The notes beneath the pieces are model-generated. The model saw only the letters and a list, made by a program, of their open reading frames with translations. It was not told the origin of the DNA and did not search any database. The position numbers and the translations under genes were made by a program. From contig URBS01000087.1 of NCBI GenBank assembly GCA_900546085.1, positions 1-9,523 on the forward strand: 9,523 nucleotides of DNA, in the 5' to 3' direction. Shown here in pieces: positions 1-6,571 of the stretch. Numbering within the stretch: the first letter of the stretch is position 1; the number at the start of each line of letters is the position of its first letter. Source of the stretch: an uncultured Collinsella sp. (GTDB taxonomy: Bacteria; Actinomycetota; Coriobacteriia; Coriobacteriales; Coriobacteriaceae).

Positions 1-222
1 GCGGATGGACGTGGCAAAGACGTCGTCGCTCTTGAGCGGCTCGATACCGCCCGTGTCGACGATGGTGAACTCGCGGCCGTTCCAATCGGCCGTGTGATAC
101 GAGCGGTCGCGAGTAACGCCGCGGGACTCGTGGACGATGGCGTCCGAGGTCTGGGCCAGGCGGTTAACGAGCGTGGACTTGCCCACGTTGGGGCGTCCGA
201 CGACGGCGACGATAGGTTTCAT
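1..222 (-). CDS. der: Ribosome-assembly GTPase Der (EngA), N-terminal part only
   Basis: Der is a cytoplasmic GTPase with two tandem G domains that acts in maturation of the 50S ribosomal subunit. Only the first 74 residues are in the window; the gene runs off the left edge with no stop. The P-loop (G1) GRPNVGKS is at residues 9-16, the switch I sequence GVTRDR (G2 Thr) at about 35-40, and the G3 motif DTGG at 56-59. This arrangement is typical of the first G domain of Der. The ATG at 222-220 follows a strong AAAGGAG site with 5-nt spacing. The TAA of the preceding DUF512 gene overlaps that site, so the two are probably cotranslated. The residue before GVTRDR is Arg, where many Der proteins have Pro. 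Era or another TrmE-type GTPase is less likely because the DTGGI and VTRDR context is Der-like and DUF512-der linkage is known in Gram-positive bacteria. Confidence 0.93.
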   Translation of the reverse strand, partial: MKPIVAVVGRPNVGKSTLVNRLAQTSDAIVHESRGVTRDRSYHTADWNGREFTIVDTGGIEPLKSDDVFATSIR

Positions 223-227
223 CTGCT

Positions 228-234
228 CTCCTTT
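228..234 (-). promoter_or_regulatory. Ribosome binding site of der overlapping DUF512 stop
   Basis: On the minus strand AAAGGAG lies 5 nt before the der ATG. The TAA stop of the DUF512 gene (235-233) supplies the first bases of the site, so ribosomes terminate where the next initiation begins. Confidence 0.8.
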
Positions 235-1675
235 AATGGGTAGGGTCAGCGGAATTAGTAGAGTCGGCAGGCGCAATGCCAAGGATGTGCTCCAGGGTAT
301 CGAGCAACTCATGCGGCATGGTCGATACCACATGAACCTCGGCGCCGCGACTGGTAAGGCTTGCGAGTAAATCGTCACGATGATACTCGTCAAGCGTCAT
401 GCCGTCAGCGTTGAACATGAGCTTAGGCACAAAGAGCATAACCCCCGACAGGTCTTGCGGCAGCTGCTCCAGAATGTCACACGCGACGATGAGACCGGTC
501 ACGTCCACGTTGCCGCCAAAGTAGCGGTTCTTGATGGCCGTGACAGTGCCGGCGAGTCCCTTGGGCGACTCCACAAAGCGGGCCACCGTGTCGCGTGCGC
601 TGGCGCCCGAGAGGCACAGCAGGTGCTGGCTGCGGGCGGCGATGGCCTCGCGGACGCGGGCCAGTCGCTCAGCATCGGTGGTCAACACGTCGTCGGTCTC
701 GTCCAGATACGAGCGGATCATGCCGATGCCGTCGTAGTACTGCGGATAGCCGTCGTAAAAGTCTGCCTCGGGAGGATCGATGCCGGCGTCCAGATAGAAC
801 TCGTCGCTCATCTGGAAGGTGTGGCGGCCAAAGCGTTCGTAGGCACGATCCTGGTAGGGACGGATCATGGCAATGGTCTCGCGCGCCAGTTCGGGCTTGT
901 CGCTGTATGACCAGCTAAAGCGGTTTTGGTGTTTGGTAAAACCGAGCGGCACAATGCCCAGGCTTGTGATTTGCTCATGCTCCTCGCAAAAGCGCAGGGT
1001 CTTTTCCAGCTCCTCGCCGTCGTTCATGCCGGGGCACAGTACGATCTGCGCGTGAATCTCGATGCCGGCGGCCATGATGGTCTCGAGTACGTCCATGCCT
1101 CGCTGGGCGTTACGGCCCATCATACGACGGCGGACGTCGGGGCTCACAGCGTGGACCGACACGTTCATGGGACTCATGTTGCGCTGGATGACGTTTTGCA
1201 CGTCCTCGTCGGTGAGGTTCGTAAGCGTGACAAAGTTGCCTTGCAAAAAGCTTAGGCGATAGTCGTCGTCGCGGATATAGAGCGTGGAGCGGCCGCCCTT
1301 GGGGAGCATCGTCATAAAGCAGAACACGCAGGCGTTTACGCAGGTGCGCATGCCGTCGAAGATGGGACCATCGAATTCAAGGCCCCAGTCCTCTCCCGGG
1401 AAGCGGTCGAGCTCGACGGGGGTGACGCTGTTGTCGCGCGGGTCGAAAACCTCGAGGTCGACGGTATCATCGTCGGCTTCCCAGAGCCACACAATCATGT
1501 CGGTAAGCTGCTCACCGTTGACCGTGAGCACGCGCATGCCCCGCTCGATACCCACATCCCACGCGGGCGATTCGGGACGCACGTTCTTTACGAGCGCGCC
1601 CTCACCCGGCTCGGGGTCGCGGCTGCGCCCGTAATCGGCCACCTCGGCGGCGTATGCGGGTACGGTCTGGTCCAT
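233..1675 (-). CDS. DUF512 family radical SAM protein with N-terminal PDZ-like domain
   Basis: This 480-residue protein belongs to the DUF512 family, which joins a PDZ-like segment, a radical SAM core and a C-terminal DUF512 domain. The substrate is not established. A PDZ-like stretch lies at about residues 25-90 (GALVKNV, later VNGEQL). The radical SAM cluster motif CX3CX2C is at C112, C116 and C119 and is followed by the family signature LPKGGRSTLYIRDDDYR (124-140) and GNFVTLTNL (146-154). The C-terminal part carries NRYFGGNVDVTGL (383-395). The ATG at 1675 was chosen because homology begins soon after it. The longer reading to 1780 is low-complexity Arg/His sequence inside ispH. A possible AAGGAG site lies 14 nt upstream, inside the ispH end, which is rather far. 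The gene starts 2 nt after the ispH stop and ends 10 nt before der, so it sits within one transcription unit. A role near ribosome assembly is only an inference from linkage to der. Confidence 0.9.
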   Translation of the reverse strand: MDQTVPAYAAEVADYGRSRDPEPGEGALVKNVRPESPAWDVGIERGMRVLTVNGEQLTDMIVWLWEADDDTVDLEVFDPRDNSVTPVELDRFPGEDWGLEFDGPIFDGMRTCVNACVFCFMTMLPKGGRSTLYIRDDDYRLSFLQGNFVTLTNLTDEDVQNVIQRNMSPMNVSVHAVSPDVRRRMMGRNAQRGMDVLETIMAAGIEIHAQIVLCPGMNDGEELEKTLRFCEEHEQITSLGIVPLGFTKHQNRFSWSYSDKPELARETIAMIRPYQDRAYERFGRHTFQMSDEFYLDAGIDPPEADFYDGYPQYYDGIGMIRSYLDETDDVLTTDAERLARVREAIAARSQHLLCLSGASARDTVARFVESPKGLAGTVTAIKNRYFGGNVDVTGLIVACDILEQLPQDLSGVMLFVPKLMFNADGMTLDEYHRDDLLASLTSRGAEVHVVSTMPHELLDTLEHILGIAPADSTNSADPTH

Positions 1676-1677
1676 GG

Positions 1678-2577
1678 TTAGCGGCAAAGCTCCTTGATGC
1701 GCTCGACGGCGCGTTCGATGTGTTCTTGCGGGGTGGAGGCTCCGGCGGTGATGCCGATGTGGTGAGCTTCGGTAAACCACGCGGCCTGGAGCTCAGAAGC
1801 TTCCTCGATGTGATACGTGCGCTCGCAGGCGTCTGCGCAAATCTGCGCCAGGCGACGCGTGTTGCCCGAATTTTTGCCGCCCACGACGACCATGCAATCA
1901 CAGCGGTTGGCAAGGGTTGCGGCTGCCTGCTGACGCTCACTCGTGGCAGCGCAGATGGTGTTGATCACACGTAGCTCCTGCACGCGCGGGGTGATAGCTG
2001 CCACGACCTCGGCGAGGTTCTGTGCGGTCTGAGTGGTCTGCACGACGAGGCCTACCTTGCCCTTGAGCGACAAGGCGGTGGCGTCGGCGGCACAGCTCAC
2101 GACCTGCGCATCATTGCCGGCGTGGCCCAAGATGCCCTCAACCTCGGGATGGCCCGGCTCGCCTACGACTACCACGCGGTAGCCCTCGCGTACCAGGCGC
2201 TCGGCGGCCACATGGACCTTCTTCACGTAGGGACAGGTGGCGTCGACCACGGTAAGGCCGCGCTCGCGGGCAGCATCGATCACCTGCGGCACCACGCCGT
2301 GGGCGCGGATGATCACGGTACCGGTTGCGGCGCTATCCAGGTTCTCAGCCAGGCTAACGCCTGCCTCAGCGAGCTCGCGCACCACGATAGGGTTATGGAT
2401 GAGCGGACCCAAGGTATGGACCTGAGTGCACTCCCCTGCCTGCGGCGCAGCGGCCAGCGCCATATCGAGCGCACGCTGTACGCCGTAGCAAGTGCCGGCG
2501 TGGGCGGCGATCTCGATGGTAGGCGCGGTTGCCTGGTCGGACGCAGTCGCGGCGGTGTTCGTCACGTTCTCGCTCAT
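1678..2577 (-). CDS. ispH: 4-hydroxy-3-methylbut-2-enyl diphosphate reductase IspH
   Basis: IspH is the [4Fe-4S] reductase of the last step of the MEP pathway. It converts HMBPP to isopentenyl and dimethylallyl diphosphate in the cytoplasm. The 299-residue length fits the family. The three cluster cysteines are visible: C30 in AGTCYGVQRA, C115 in DATCPYVKKVH and C209 in NTICAATSERQ. Substrate-pocket residues are also present: H61 (LIHN), H93 (RAHG), H143 and E145 (GHPEVEG), the TTQT stretch near 181-184, KNSGNT at 235-240 and the C-terminal TAGASTP at 277-283. An N-terminal extension of about 20 Thr/Ala-rich residues precedes the core. The ATG at 2577 is preferred over an upstream GTG at 2607, which lies in plsC and has no good ribosome site. 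Only a weak AGG precedes the ATG, 2 nt after the plsC stop, so coupling is likely. It is not fused to ribosomal protein S1, unlike many clostridial IspH proteins. Confidence 0.96.
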   Translation of the reverse strand: MSENVTNTAATASDQATAPTIEIAAHAGTCYGVQRALDMALAAAPQAGECTQVHTLGPLIHNPIVVRELAEAGVSLAENLDSAATGTVIIRAHGVVPQVIDAARERGLTVVDATCPYVKKVHVAAERLVREGYRVVVVGEPGHPEVEGILGHAGNDAQVVSCAADATALSLKGKVGLVVQTTQTAQNLAEVVAAITPRVQELRVINTICAATSERQQAAATLANRCDCMVVVGGKNSGNTRRLAQICADACERTYHIEEASELQAAWFTEAHHIGITAGASTPQEHIERAVERIKELCR

Positions 2578-2579
2578 GG

Positions 2580-3308
2580 CTAGAACCTGCCCGGATGCTC
2601 GGCGCACAGCTCGTCTCGCATGGCGTAGACGCGGTTCATGGCCTCGGACTCAAACCAGGCCAGGCGCTCCGTACGCTTAAGCCCGGCCGGCGCGTCCGAA
2701 AGCGCGACGGCCTTGCCGGCACGAATCCAGCACTTCTTGGGACGCATGAGCTTTTTGCCCGCGGGCGTGATGTCGGACCAGCCGCAAATGGCGAGCGGGT
2801 TGACGGGCGCCTTGCCCATCTGAGCGATGAGCGCAAAACCGCCGTGGACCTCGGGCTTGATCTCGCGCGAGCGGATGCGCGTGCCCTCGGGGAAGATCAG
2901 GACATCCTCGCCGCGCTGCAGCGCATGCTGGGCGGCGCGCAGGCACTTCATATCGGCAGTGCCGCGCTCTACGGGAATGCCGCCTACACGGCTAAAGGCC
3001 CAACGCACGATCTTGGTCTTGGCGAACTCGGACTTAAAGATAGGGCGAATGCGGCGGCCGCCAAAGAACAGCGCCGTCTCCACGGCCAAGAGCTCAGCCA
3101 TCGAGGTGTGGTTGCAGATGACCACGCTGCCGCGGCCTTCCTGGCGCTCAAACAGCAGGTCGGCGTCCTCGACCTTCCAACGCCACATGAGCTTGGAGAA
3201 GGCCCAAAGGATGGCCATGACTACGACGACGGTGCCGCGAATGAGCGCTGGGAACTCTGCGTAGGGGGCGTTGTAATAGTCCTCGGGCGTCTGCTTAAAC
3301 AGGCGCAT
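2580..3308 (-). CDS. plsC: 1-acylglycerol-3-phosphate acyltransferase, PlsC family
   Basis: The protein is a membrane-bound acyltransferase of the PlsC/LPLAT family, expected to acylate lysophosphatidic acid to phosphatidic acid in phospholipid synthesis. Its 242 residues match the family size. A hydrophobic segment at about residues 22-40 could anchor it. Motif I is NHTSMAE at 66-72, motif II resembles GGIPVERG at 109-116, motif III is FPEGTR at 139-144, and motif IV resembles VNPLAI at 169-174. Motif I has Glu at position 72 where the family normally has Asp (HX4D), so the catalytic dyad would be His67-Glu72. The start is an ATG at 3308 with an excellent AAAGGAGGT site 5 nt upstream. It lies 3 nt after cmk and 2 nt before ispH, and cmk-plsC-ispH is a known gene order in Gram-positive bacteria. 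Substrate specificity cannot be read from the sequence, and another lysophospholipid acceptor is possible. Confidence 0.88.
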   Translation of the reverse strand: MRLFKQTPEDYYNAPYAEFPALIRGTVVVVMAILWAFSKLMWRWKVEDADLLFERQEGRGSVVICNHTSMAELLAVETALFFGGRRIRPIFKSEFAKTKIVRWAFSRVGGIPVERGTADMKCLRAAQHALQRGEDVLIFPEGTRIRSREIKPEVHGGFALIAQMGKAPVNPLAICGWSDITPAGKKLMRPKKCWIRAGKAVALSDAPAGLKRTERLAWFESEAMNRVYAMRDELCAEHPGRF

Positions 3309-3311
3309 GGG

Positions 3312-3998
3312 CTACCTCCTTTGGTTGATGAGGTCCTCGATAATGCGGACGACCTCGTCGATGGTATGGGCGGTGGAGTCGACGTGCACGGCGTCCTCGG
3401 CGGGCACGAGCGGGGCGACCTCGCGGCTGCTGTCAAGCTTGTCGCGCTGCTTAAGGGCGTCGAGAGTCTCGTCGACCTCGGCCTCGAGCTGCTCGGCAGT
3501 AAGCGGCTGGGCGTCGTTTTGGTGACGCTGCAGCACGCGGCGGCGGGCGCGCTCGCGCGGGTCGGCGGTCAGGAAGACCTTGACCTGCGCGTTGGGGAAC
3601 ACGACGGTTCCGATGTCACGACCCTCGGCCACGATATCGCGGTCCTCGGCGGCGCGGCGCTGGTGAATGAGCATGGCGGCGCGCACGCCCGGGTAGGCCG
3701 AGACTTTGGACACGTTGGCGTCGACCTGCGGGGTACGAATGGCGGCCGAAGCGTCCTGGCCGTCAATGGTCAGGCGCGTGTCCTCGCCGGTGCCGTTGGT
3801 AAAGCGGATCTCGATTTGCTCGGCGAGGGTGTCAATGGCCGCCTCGTCGTCCAGGTCGATGCCGCGGTCGAGCGCGGCGAAGGTGACGGCGCGATACATG
3901 GCGCCCGTGTCGAGCTTGTTAAAGCCCAGCTGGCGGGCAATCTCCTTGGCGATGGTGGACTTGCCGGAACCGGCGGGGCCGTCGATGGCGACGATCAT
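3312..3998 (-). CDS. cmk: (d)CMP kinase
   Basis: Cytidylate kinase phosphorylates CMP and dCMP with ATP, feeding pyrimidine nucleotides into RNA, DNA and CDP-lipid synthesis. The 228-residue protein has the P-loop GPAGSGKST at residues 7-15, the CMP-site sequence LDTGAMYRAVT at 29-39, EGRDIGTVVFP at 125-135, and the lid/substrate segment RDKLDSSREVAPL at 185-197 followed by DAVHVDST at 202-209. All key family motifs appear intact and the length is typical. The ATG at 3998 has an AAAGGAAG site at 4005-4012 with 6-nt spacing. A 65-nt gap separates it from rluB upstream. Its final codons for Gln-Arg-Arg and the stop also form the ribosome site of plsC, so plsC translation is probably coupled to it. 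Confidence 0.97.
   Translation of the reverse strand: MIVAIDGPAGSGKSTIAKEIARQLGFNKLDTGAMYRAVTFAALDRGIDLDDEAAIDTLAEQIEIRFTNGTGEDTRLTIDGQDASAAIRTPQVDANVSKVSAYPGVRAAMLIHQRRAAEDRDIVAEGRDIGTVVFPNAQVKVFLTADPRERARRRVLQRHQNDAQPLTAEQLEAEVDETLDALKQRDKLDSSREVAPLVPAEDAVHVDSTAHTIDEVVRIIEDLINQRR
3314..3322 (-). promoter_or_regulatory. Ribosome binding site of plsC inside the cmk end
   Basis: AAAGGAGGT on the minus strand lies 5 nt before the plsC ATG. It is made by the last sense codons of cmk (CAA AGG AGG) plus the first base of its TAG, so one sequence encodes the Cmk C-terminus and starts PlsC. Confidence 0.85.
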
Positions 3999-4063
3999 GC
4001 AATGCTTCCTTTCGGTGGTTGACGTGCTGGTATGGGACGCGGGCGCTGGGGCTTTGCGATTGC
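3999..4063 (-). other. 65-nt gap between rluB and cmk
   Basis: Apart from the cmk ribosome site, this short spacer shows no convincing promoter hexamers and no stem followed by a T-run on the minus strand. It is one of only two gaps longer than 15 nt in the window. A weak promoter for the cmk-plsC-ispH-DUF512-der segment could sit here or inside rluB, but I cannot point to one. Confidence 0.4.
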
Positions 4064-5038
4064 CTAGCTCGTGTAGCGCTCGCGGTAGGTGTTGCGCTTG
4101 GGCGCGGAGCCGTGGCTACCGTGGTGACGCGTGCGACTCGCGGTGTTGGTCGCCGGCGCGGCGCTGCGCTTGGAGCTGGCCTGCTTGGGCGGGATACCGC
4201 CGTCTTTGAGGATCTGCACCTCGCGGTCGGTGAGCTCGCGCCACGAGCCCTTGGCCACATCCTTGAGCTCCAGGCCGGCAAAGTTGCAGCGGTGCAGGCG
4301 GATCACCGGGTGGTGAATCTTGCTCAGCATGCGCTTGACCTGGTTCTTGCGGCCTTCGCGGATGATGACCTCCACGGCGGTGGTGCCGGGCTTAACGCCT
4401 TGCGGAGCTACGGCCTCGGCCTCGCGCGCGTTAATGACGCGGCAGATCGCCGGCTGGCACAGGCCGTCATCGAGCTCGATGCCGCGGCGGAGTGGTTCTA
4501 AGTCGCGATCGGTCAGGTTGCCGTCCACGAGCGCCTGGTAGGTCTTGTAAACATGCTTGCTGGGGTGCAGCAGATCCTGCGACAGGTCGCCGTCGGTGGT
4601 AAAGAGCAAAAGCCCCGTGGTGTCGCGGTCCAGGCGGCCCACAGGGAACAGGCCCGGAAATCGGTCGCGCGGGACCAGGTCGGCCACGCAAGGGCGCTCC
4701 TGCGGATCGCTCATGGTGGTGAGGTAGCCGGTCGGCTTGTAGAGCATCAGGTACACGGAGCCCTGGTTGAGCTTGACGGGCATGCCGTCGACCTCGATAT
4801 GGTCGTGGTCGACGTCGACCTTGGTGCCCAGTTCGGTCGCGATCTGGCCGTTGACGGTCACGCGGCCGGCGGTCATCAGGTCCTCCGATCCGCGGCGGCT
4901 CGCCACGCCCGCGCGCGCCAAAAAGCGCTGCAGGCGCATGGTGTGCGGATAGACGGGCTGGGCGTCGGATTCGTGCGTATCCGCGTTGGGCACCGCAGCG
5001 CCGGCGCGCGTCTCCCCTACTTCGTTAGTCCTCGTCAT
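4064..5038 (-). CDS. rluB: 23S rRNA pseudouridine synthase, RluB/RsuA family
   Basis: The enzyme isomerises a specific uridine to pseudouridine, most likely in 23S rRNA (RluB type), during ribosome maturation. In the 324-residue reading, an S4 RNA-binding domain spans about residues 34-85 (MRLQRFLARAGVASRR). The catalytic domain follows from about 96. It has the motif GRLDRDTTGLLLFTTDG with catalytic Asp137, and REGRKNQVKRM at 227-237 near the C-terminal half. Two extras flank this core: about 33 N-terminal residues before the S4 domain and a basic, Ser/Arg/His-rich tail from about 283 to the end. The ATG at 5038 has a GGAGG site 6 nt upstream and overlaps the scpB end by 14 nt. An ATG at 4939, directly at the S4 domain, is the alternative start but has a poor ribosome site. 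scpA-scpB-rluB is a common Gram-positive gene order, supporting RluB over RsuA or RluE/F. Confidence 0.92.
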   Translation of the reverse strand: MTRTNEVGETRAGAAVPNADTHESDAQPVYPHTMRLQRFLARAGVASRRGSEDLMTAGRVTVNGQIATELGTKVDVDHDHIEVDGMPVKLNQGSVYLMLYKPTGYLTTMSDPQERPCVADLVPRDRFPGLFPVGRLDRDTTGLLLFTTDGDLSQDLLHPSKHVYKTYQALVDGNLTDRDLEPLRRGIELDDGLCQPAICRVINAREAEAVAPQGVKPGTTAVEVIIREGRKNQVKRMLSKIHHPVIRLHRCNFAGLELKDVAKGSWRELTDREVQILKDGGIPPKQASSKRSAAPATNTASRTRHHGSHGSAPKRNTYRERYTS

Positions 5039-5753
5039 GTAAATCCTCCGAGGTCTCGTCGACGACCAGGTTTTCCAAGTCCTCGACTGCCTCAACATCT
5101 TCAACATCTGTATCGAGCAGTTCGCGCTCTTCATCCAGGTCATCGGCCTGCTCCTCGAGCGTGGACTGAATGCTGCGGCCGCTCAGGCGCTCGCGGATAA
5201 ACTGACGCGACTGCTCGTCGGGGGCAAACTGCTCCAGGTCAGGCAGGTCGCGGGTGGAGCGCAGACCGAACTTTTCCAAGAAGGCGTTGGTCGTGCCATA
5301 GATGATGGCTTGACCGCGCTGGGGGTCGCGGCCGAGCTCGCGCACCAGGCCCTTGTCCACGAGCGACGCGATGACGCCGTCGGAGTTGACGCCGCGGATG
5401 CCCTTGACCACCTCGCGCGTGACGGGCTGGTGGTATGCGATGACGGCCAGAGTTTCGAGCGCCGCCTGCGACAGCTTTTGCGTGTCCCAGCTCAGCACGT
5501 AGGCCTCGACCACGTCGTGGTAGGCGGGATGCGTAAACAGGCGCCAGCCGCCGGCAACCTCGCGCAGCTGAAAGCCGCGGTTGGCCTCCTCGTATTCAAC
5601 CTTGAGCTCGGCCAACAGCGACGCGCACTCGCCGGGGGCGATATCCAGCGCACCTGCCAGCGCGGGTGCGCTCACGGGGTCGCTCGACACCAGCAACAGC
5701 GCCTCGAGGGCGCCTTTGAGGCTGTTTGCCTCCAGCGTGGAAAGGGTTGACAT
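5025..5753 (-). CDS. scpB: Segregation and condensation protein B
   Basis: ScpB is a winged-helix protein that dimerises and binds the kleisin ScpA, forming the condensin complex with SMC for chromosome compaction and segregation. The 242-residue protein has the family N-terminus (SLKGALEALLLVSSDPVS, residues 11-28), the central GGWRLFTHP (68-76), LSQAALETLAVIAYHQPVTR (94-113), IRGVNSDGVIASLVDKGLV (119-137) and a short second winged-helix end (IIYGTTNAFLEKFGL, 150-164). The last 43 residues, from E200, form a very acidic tail with 23 Asp/Glu, longer than a minimal ScpB. The ATG at 5753 follows an AGGAG site with 8-nt spacing. That site contains the TAG of scpA, which lies 11 nt upstream, so synthesis of both partners is probably coupled. 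Confidence 0.95.
   Translation of the reverse strand: MSTLSTLEANSLKGALEALLLVSSDPVSAPALAGALDIAPGECASLLAELKVEYEEANRGFQLREVAGGWRLFTHPAYHDVVEAYVLSWDTQKLSQAALETLAVIAYHQPVTREVVKGIRGVNSDGVIASLVDKGLVRELGRDPQRGQAIIYGTTNAFLEKFGLRSTRDLPDLEQFAPDEQSRQFIRERLSGRSIQSTLEEQADDLDEERELLDTDVEDVEAVEDLENLVVDETSEDLHDED
5045..5049 (-). promoter_or_regulatory. Ribosome binding site deciding the rluB start
   Basis: GGAGG on the minus strand lies 6 nt before the ATG at 5038, inside the acidic-tail codons of scpB. It favours this start over the ATG at 4939, which lies directly at the S4 domain and has no comparable site. Confidence 0.75.
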
Positions 5754-5761
5754 GGTTGCCG

Positions 5762-5766
5762 CTCCT
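5762..5766 (-). promoter_or_regulatory. Ribosome binding site of scpB fused to the scpA stop
   Basis: The minus strand reads TAGGAG: the TAG that ends scpA shares its AG with the AGGAG site, which lies 8 nt before the scpB ATG. This layout is expected to couple translation of the two condensin partners. Confidence 0.8.
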
Positions 5767-6571
5767 ATTCGGTGAGCTCGGGGCCCTCGCCGGGTACGTA
5801 TGCCTCGGCGCCCTCGACGCGGTTGATTTGAATGGTTCCAAAGATCTCGTCCTGGCTCAGGGTAAGCGAGCCACGTTTGGCGAGCTCGAGCATAGCCAGG
5901 AAGGTGACGACGAGCTGCTCGGTGGTGGCGTCGCCGTCCAGCAGCTCGCGGAAGGTGCAGGTTTGGTGCGCCATGGTAAAGCGGTCGACCGAGGCCACCG
6001 TCAGGTCGAGCGGCACGCGATGCGGCGCCACGTGCTCGGCCTCCAGCAGGAAGGTCTGGCGCTTGCCGTCCAGGTCGGCGCAGATGACGGCCAGGCCACG
6101 CAGCGTGATGCCGGCCAGGTAGTCGGGCATAAGGCCTAGGAACTCGGGGTCGGGGCCGGCCACGCGCGGATGCATGCGGCTCTCGGCCTGCATGCGCGCG
6201 CCAAGGGCTGCCGCCGCGCCCTTAAACTGCTTGTAGGCGATCAGGCGCTGGATCAGGACCTCGCGCAGGGCGTCGCCGTCGAGCGCGCTGAGTTCCTCGA
6301 GGTCTTCGTCGTCGTCATCCTCGTCGGTGTTGCGCGGGGCCTCCTGGGGTACCAGCGAGGCGGCCTTGATGTCCAAAAGGGTTGCCGCGACCAGCAAAAA
6401 ATCGCTCGCCACGTCCAGGTCCAGTGCCTCAATGCGCTCGACCTCGGCCAGGTATTGCTCGGCCACCTCGCTGATCGAGATGGCGCCGATATCAACTTTT
6501 TGGCGGGTTACCAGCTGCAGCAGCAGGTCGAACGGTCCGCTGTAGACCTGCGTCGACACGCGATACGACAT
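5765..6571 (-). CDS. scpA: Segregation and condensation protein A (kleisin)
   Basis: ScpA is the kleisin subunit that bridges the SMC heads and binds ScpB in bacterial condensin. The 268-residue protein opens with the typical N-terminal SMC-neck-binding region (YSGPFDLLLQLV, residues 10-21; DFLLVAATLLDIKAASLVP, 57-75). A highly acidic linker follows (about 82-93, run of Asp/Glu), then a middle helical region and a C-terminal winged-helix domain (about 190-255) with FLAMLELAKRG at 224-234. The length matches the family. The ATG at 6571 has a near-perfect AAAGGAGGT site with 5-nt spacing. It is the first gene after the 84-nt gap following the M50 peptidase, so it may head a sub-operon with scpB and rluB. 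The strong ribosome site agrees with independent initiation here. Confidence 0.95.
   Translation of the reverse strand: MSYRVSTQVYSGPFDLLLQLVTRQKVDIGAISISEVAEQYLAEVERIEALDLDVASDFLLVAATLLDIKAASLVPQEAPRNTDEDDDDEDLEELSALDGDALREVLIQRLIAYKQFKGAAAALGARMQAESRMHPRVAGPDPEFLGLMPDYLAGITLRGLAVICADLDGKRQTFLLEAEHVAPHRVPLDLTVASVDRFTMAHQTCTFRELLDGDATTEQLVVTFLAMLELAKRGSLTLSQDEIFGTIQINRVEGAEAYVPGEGPELTE

Noticed and set aside
1676..1780. Upstream extension of the DUF512 gene into ispH
   Set aside because: The extra 35 residues are Arg/His-rich and lie within the conserved C-terminal codons of ispH. The ATG at 1675 gives the normal family length.
2529..4022. A 497-codon plus-strand open frame opposite plsC and cmk
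   Set aside because: Both minus-strand genes show complete catalytic motifs. The plus-strand translation is low-complexity and has no recognisable fold.
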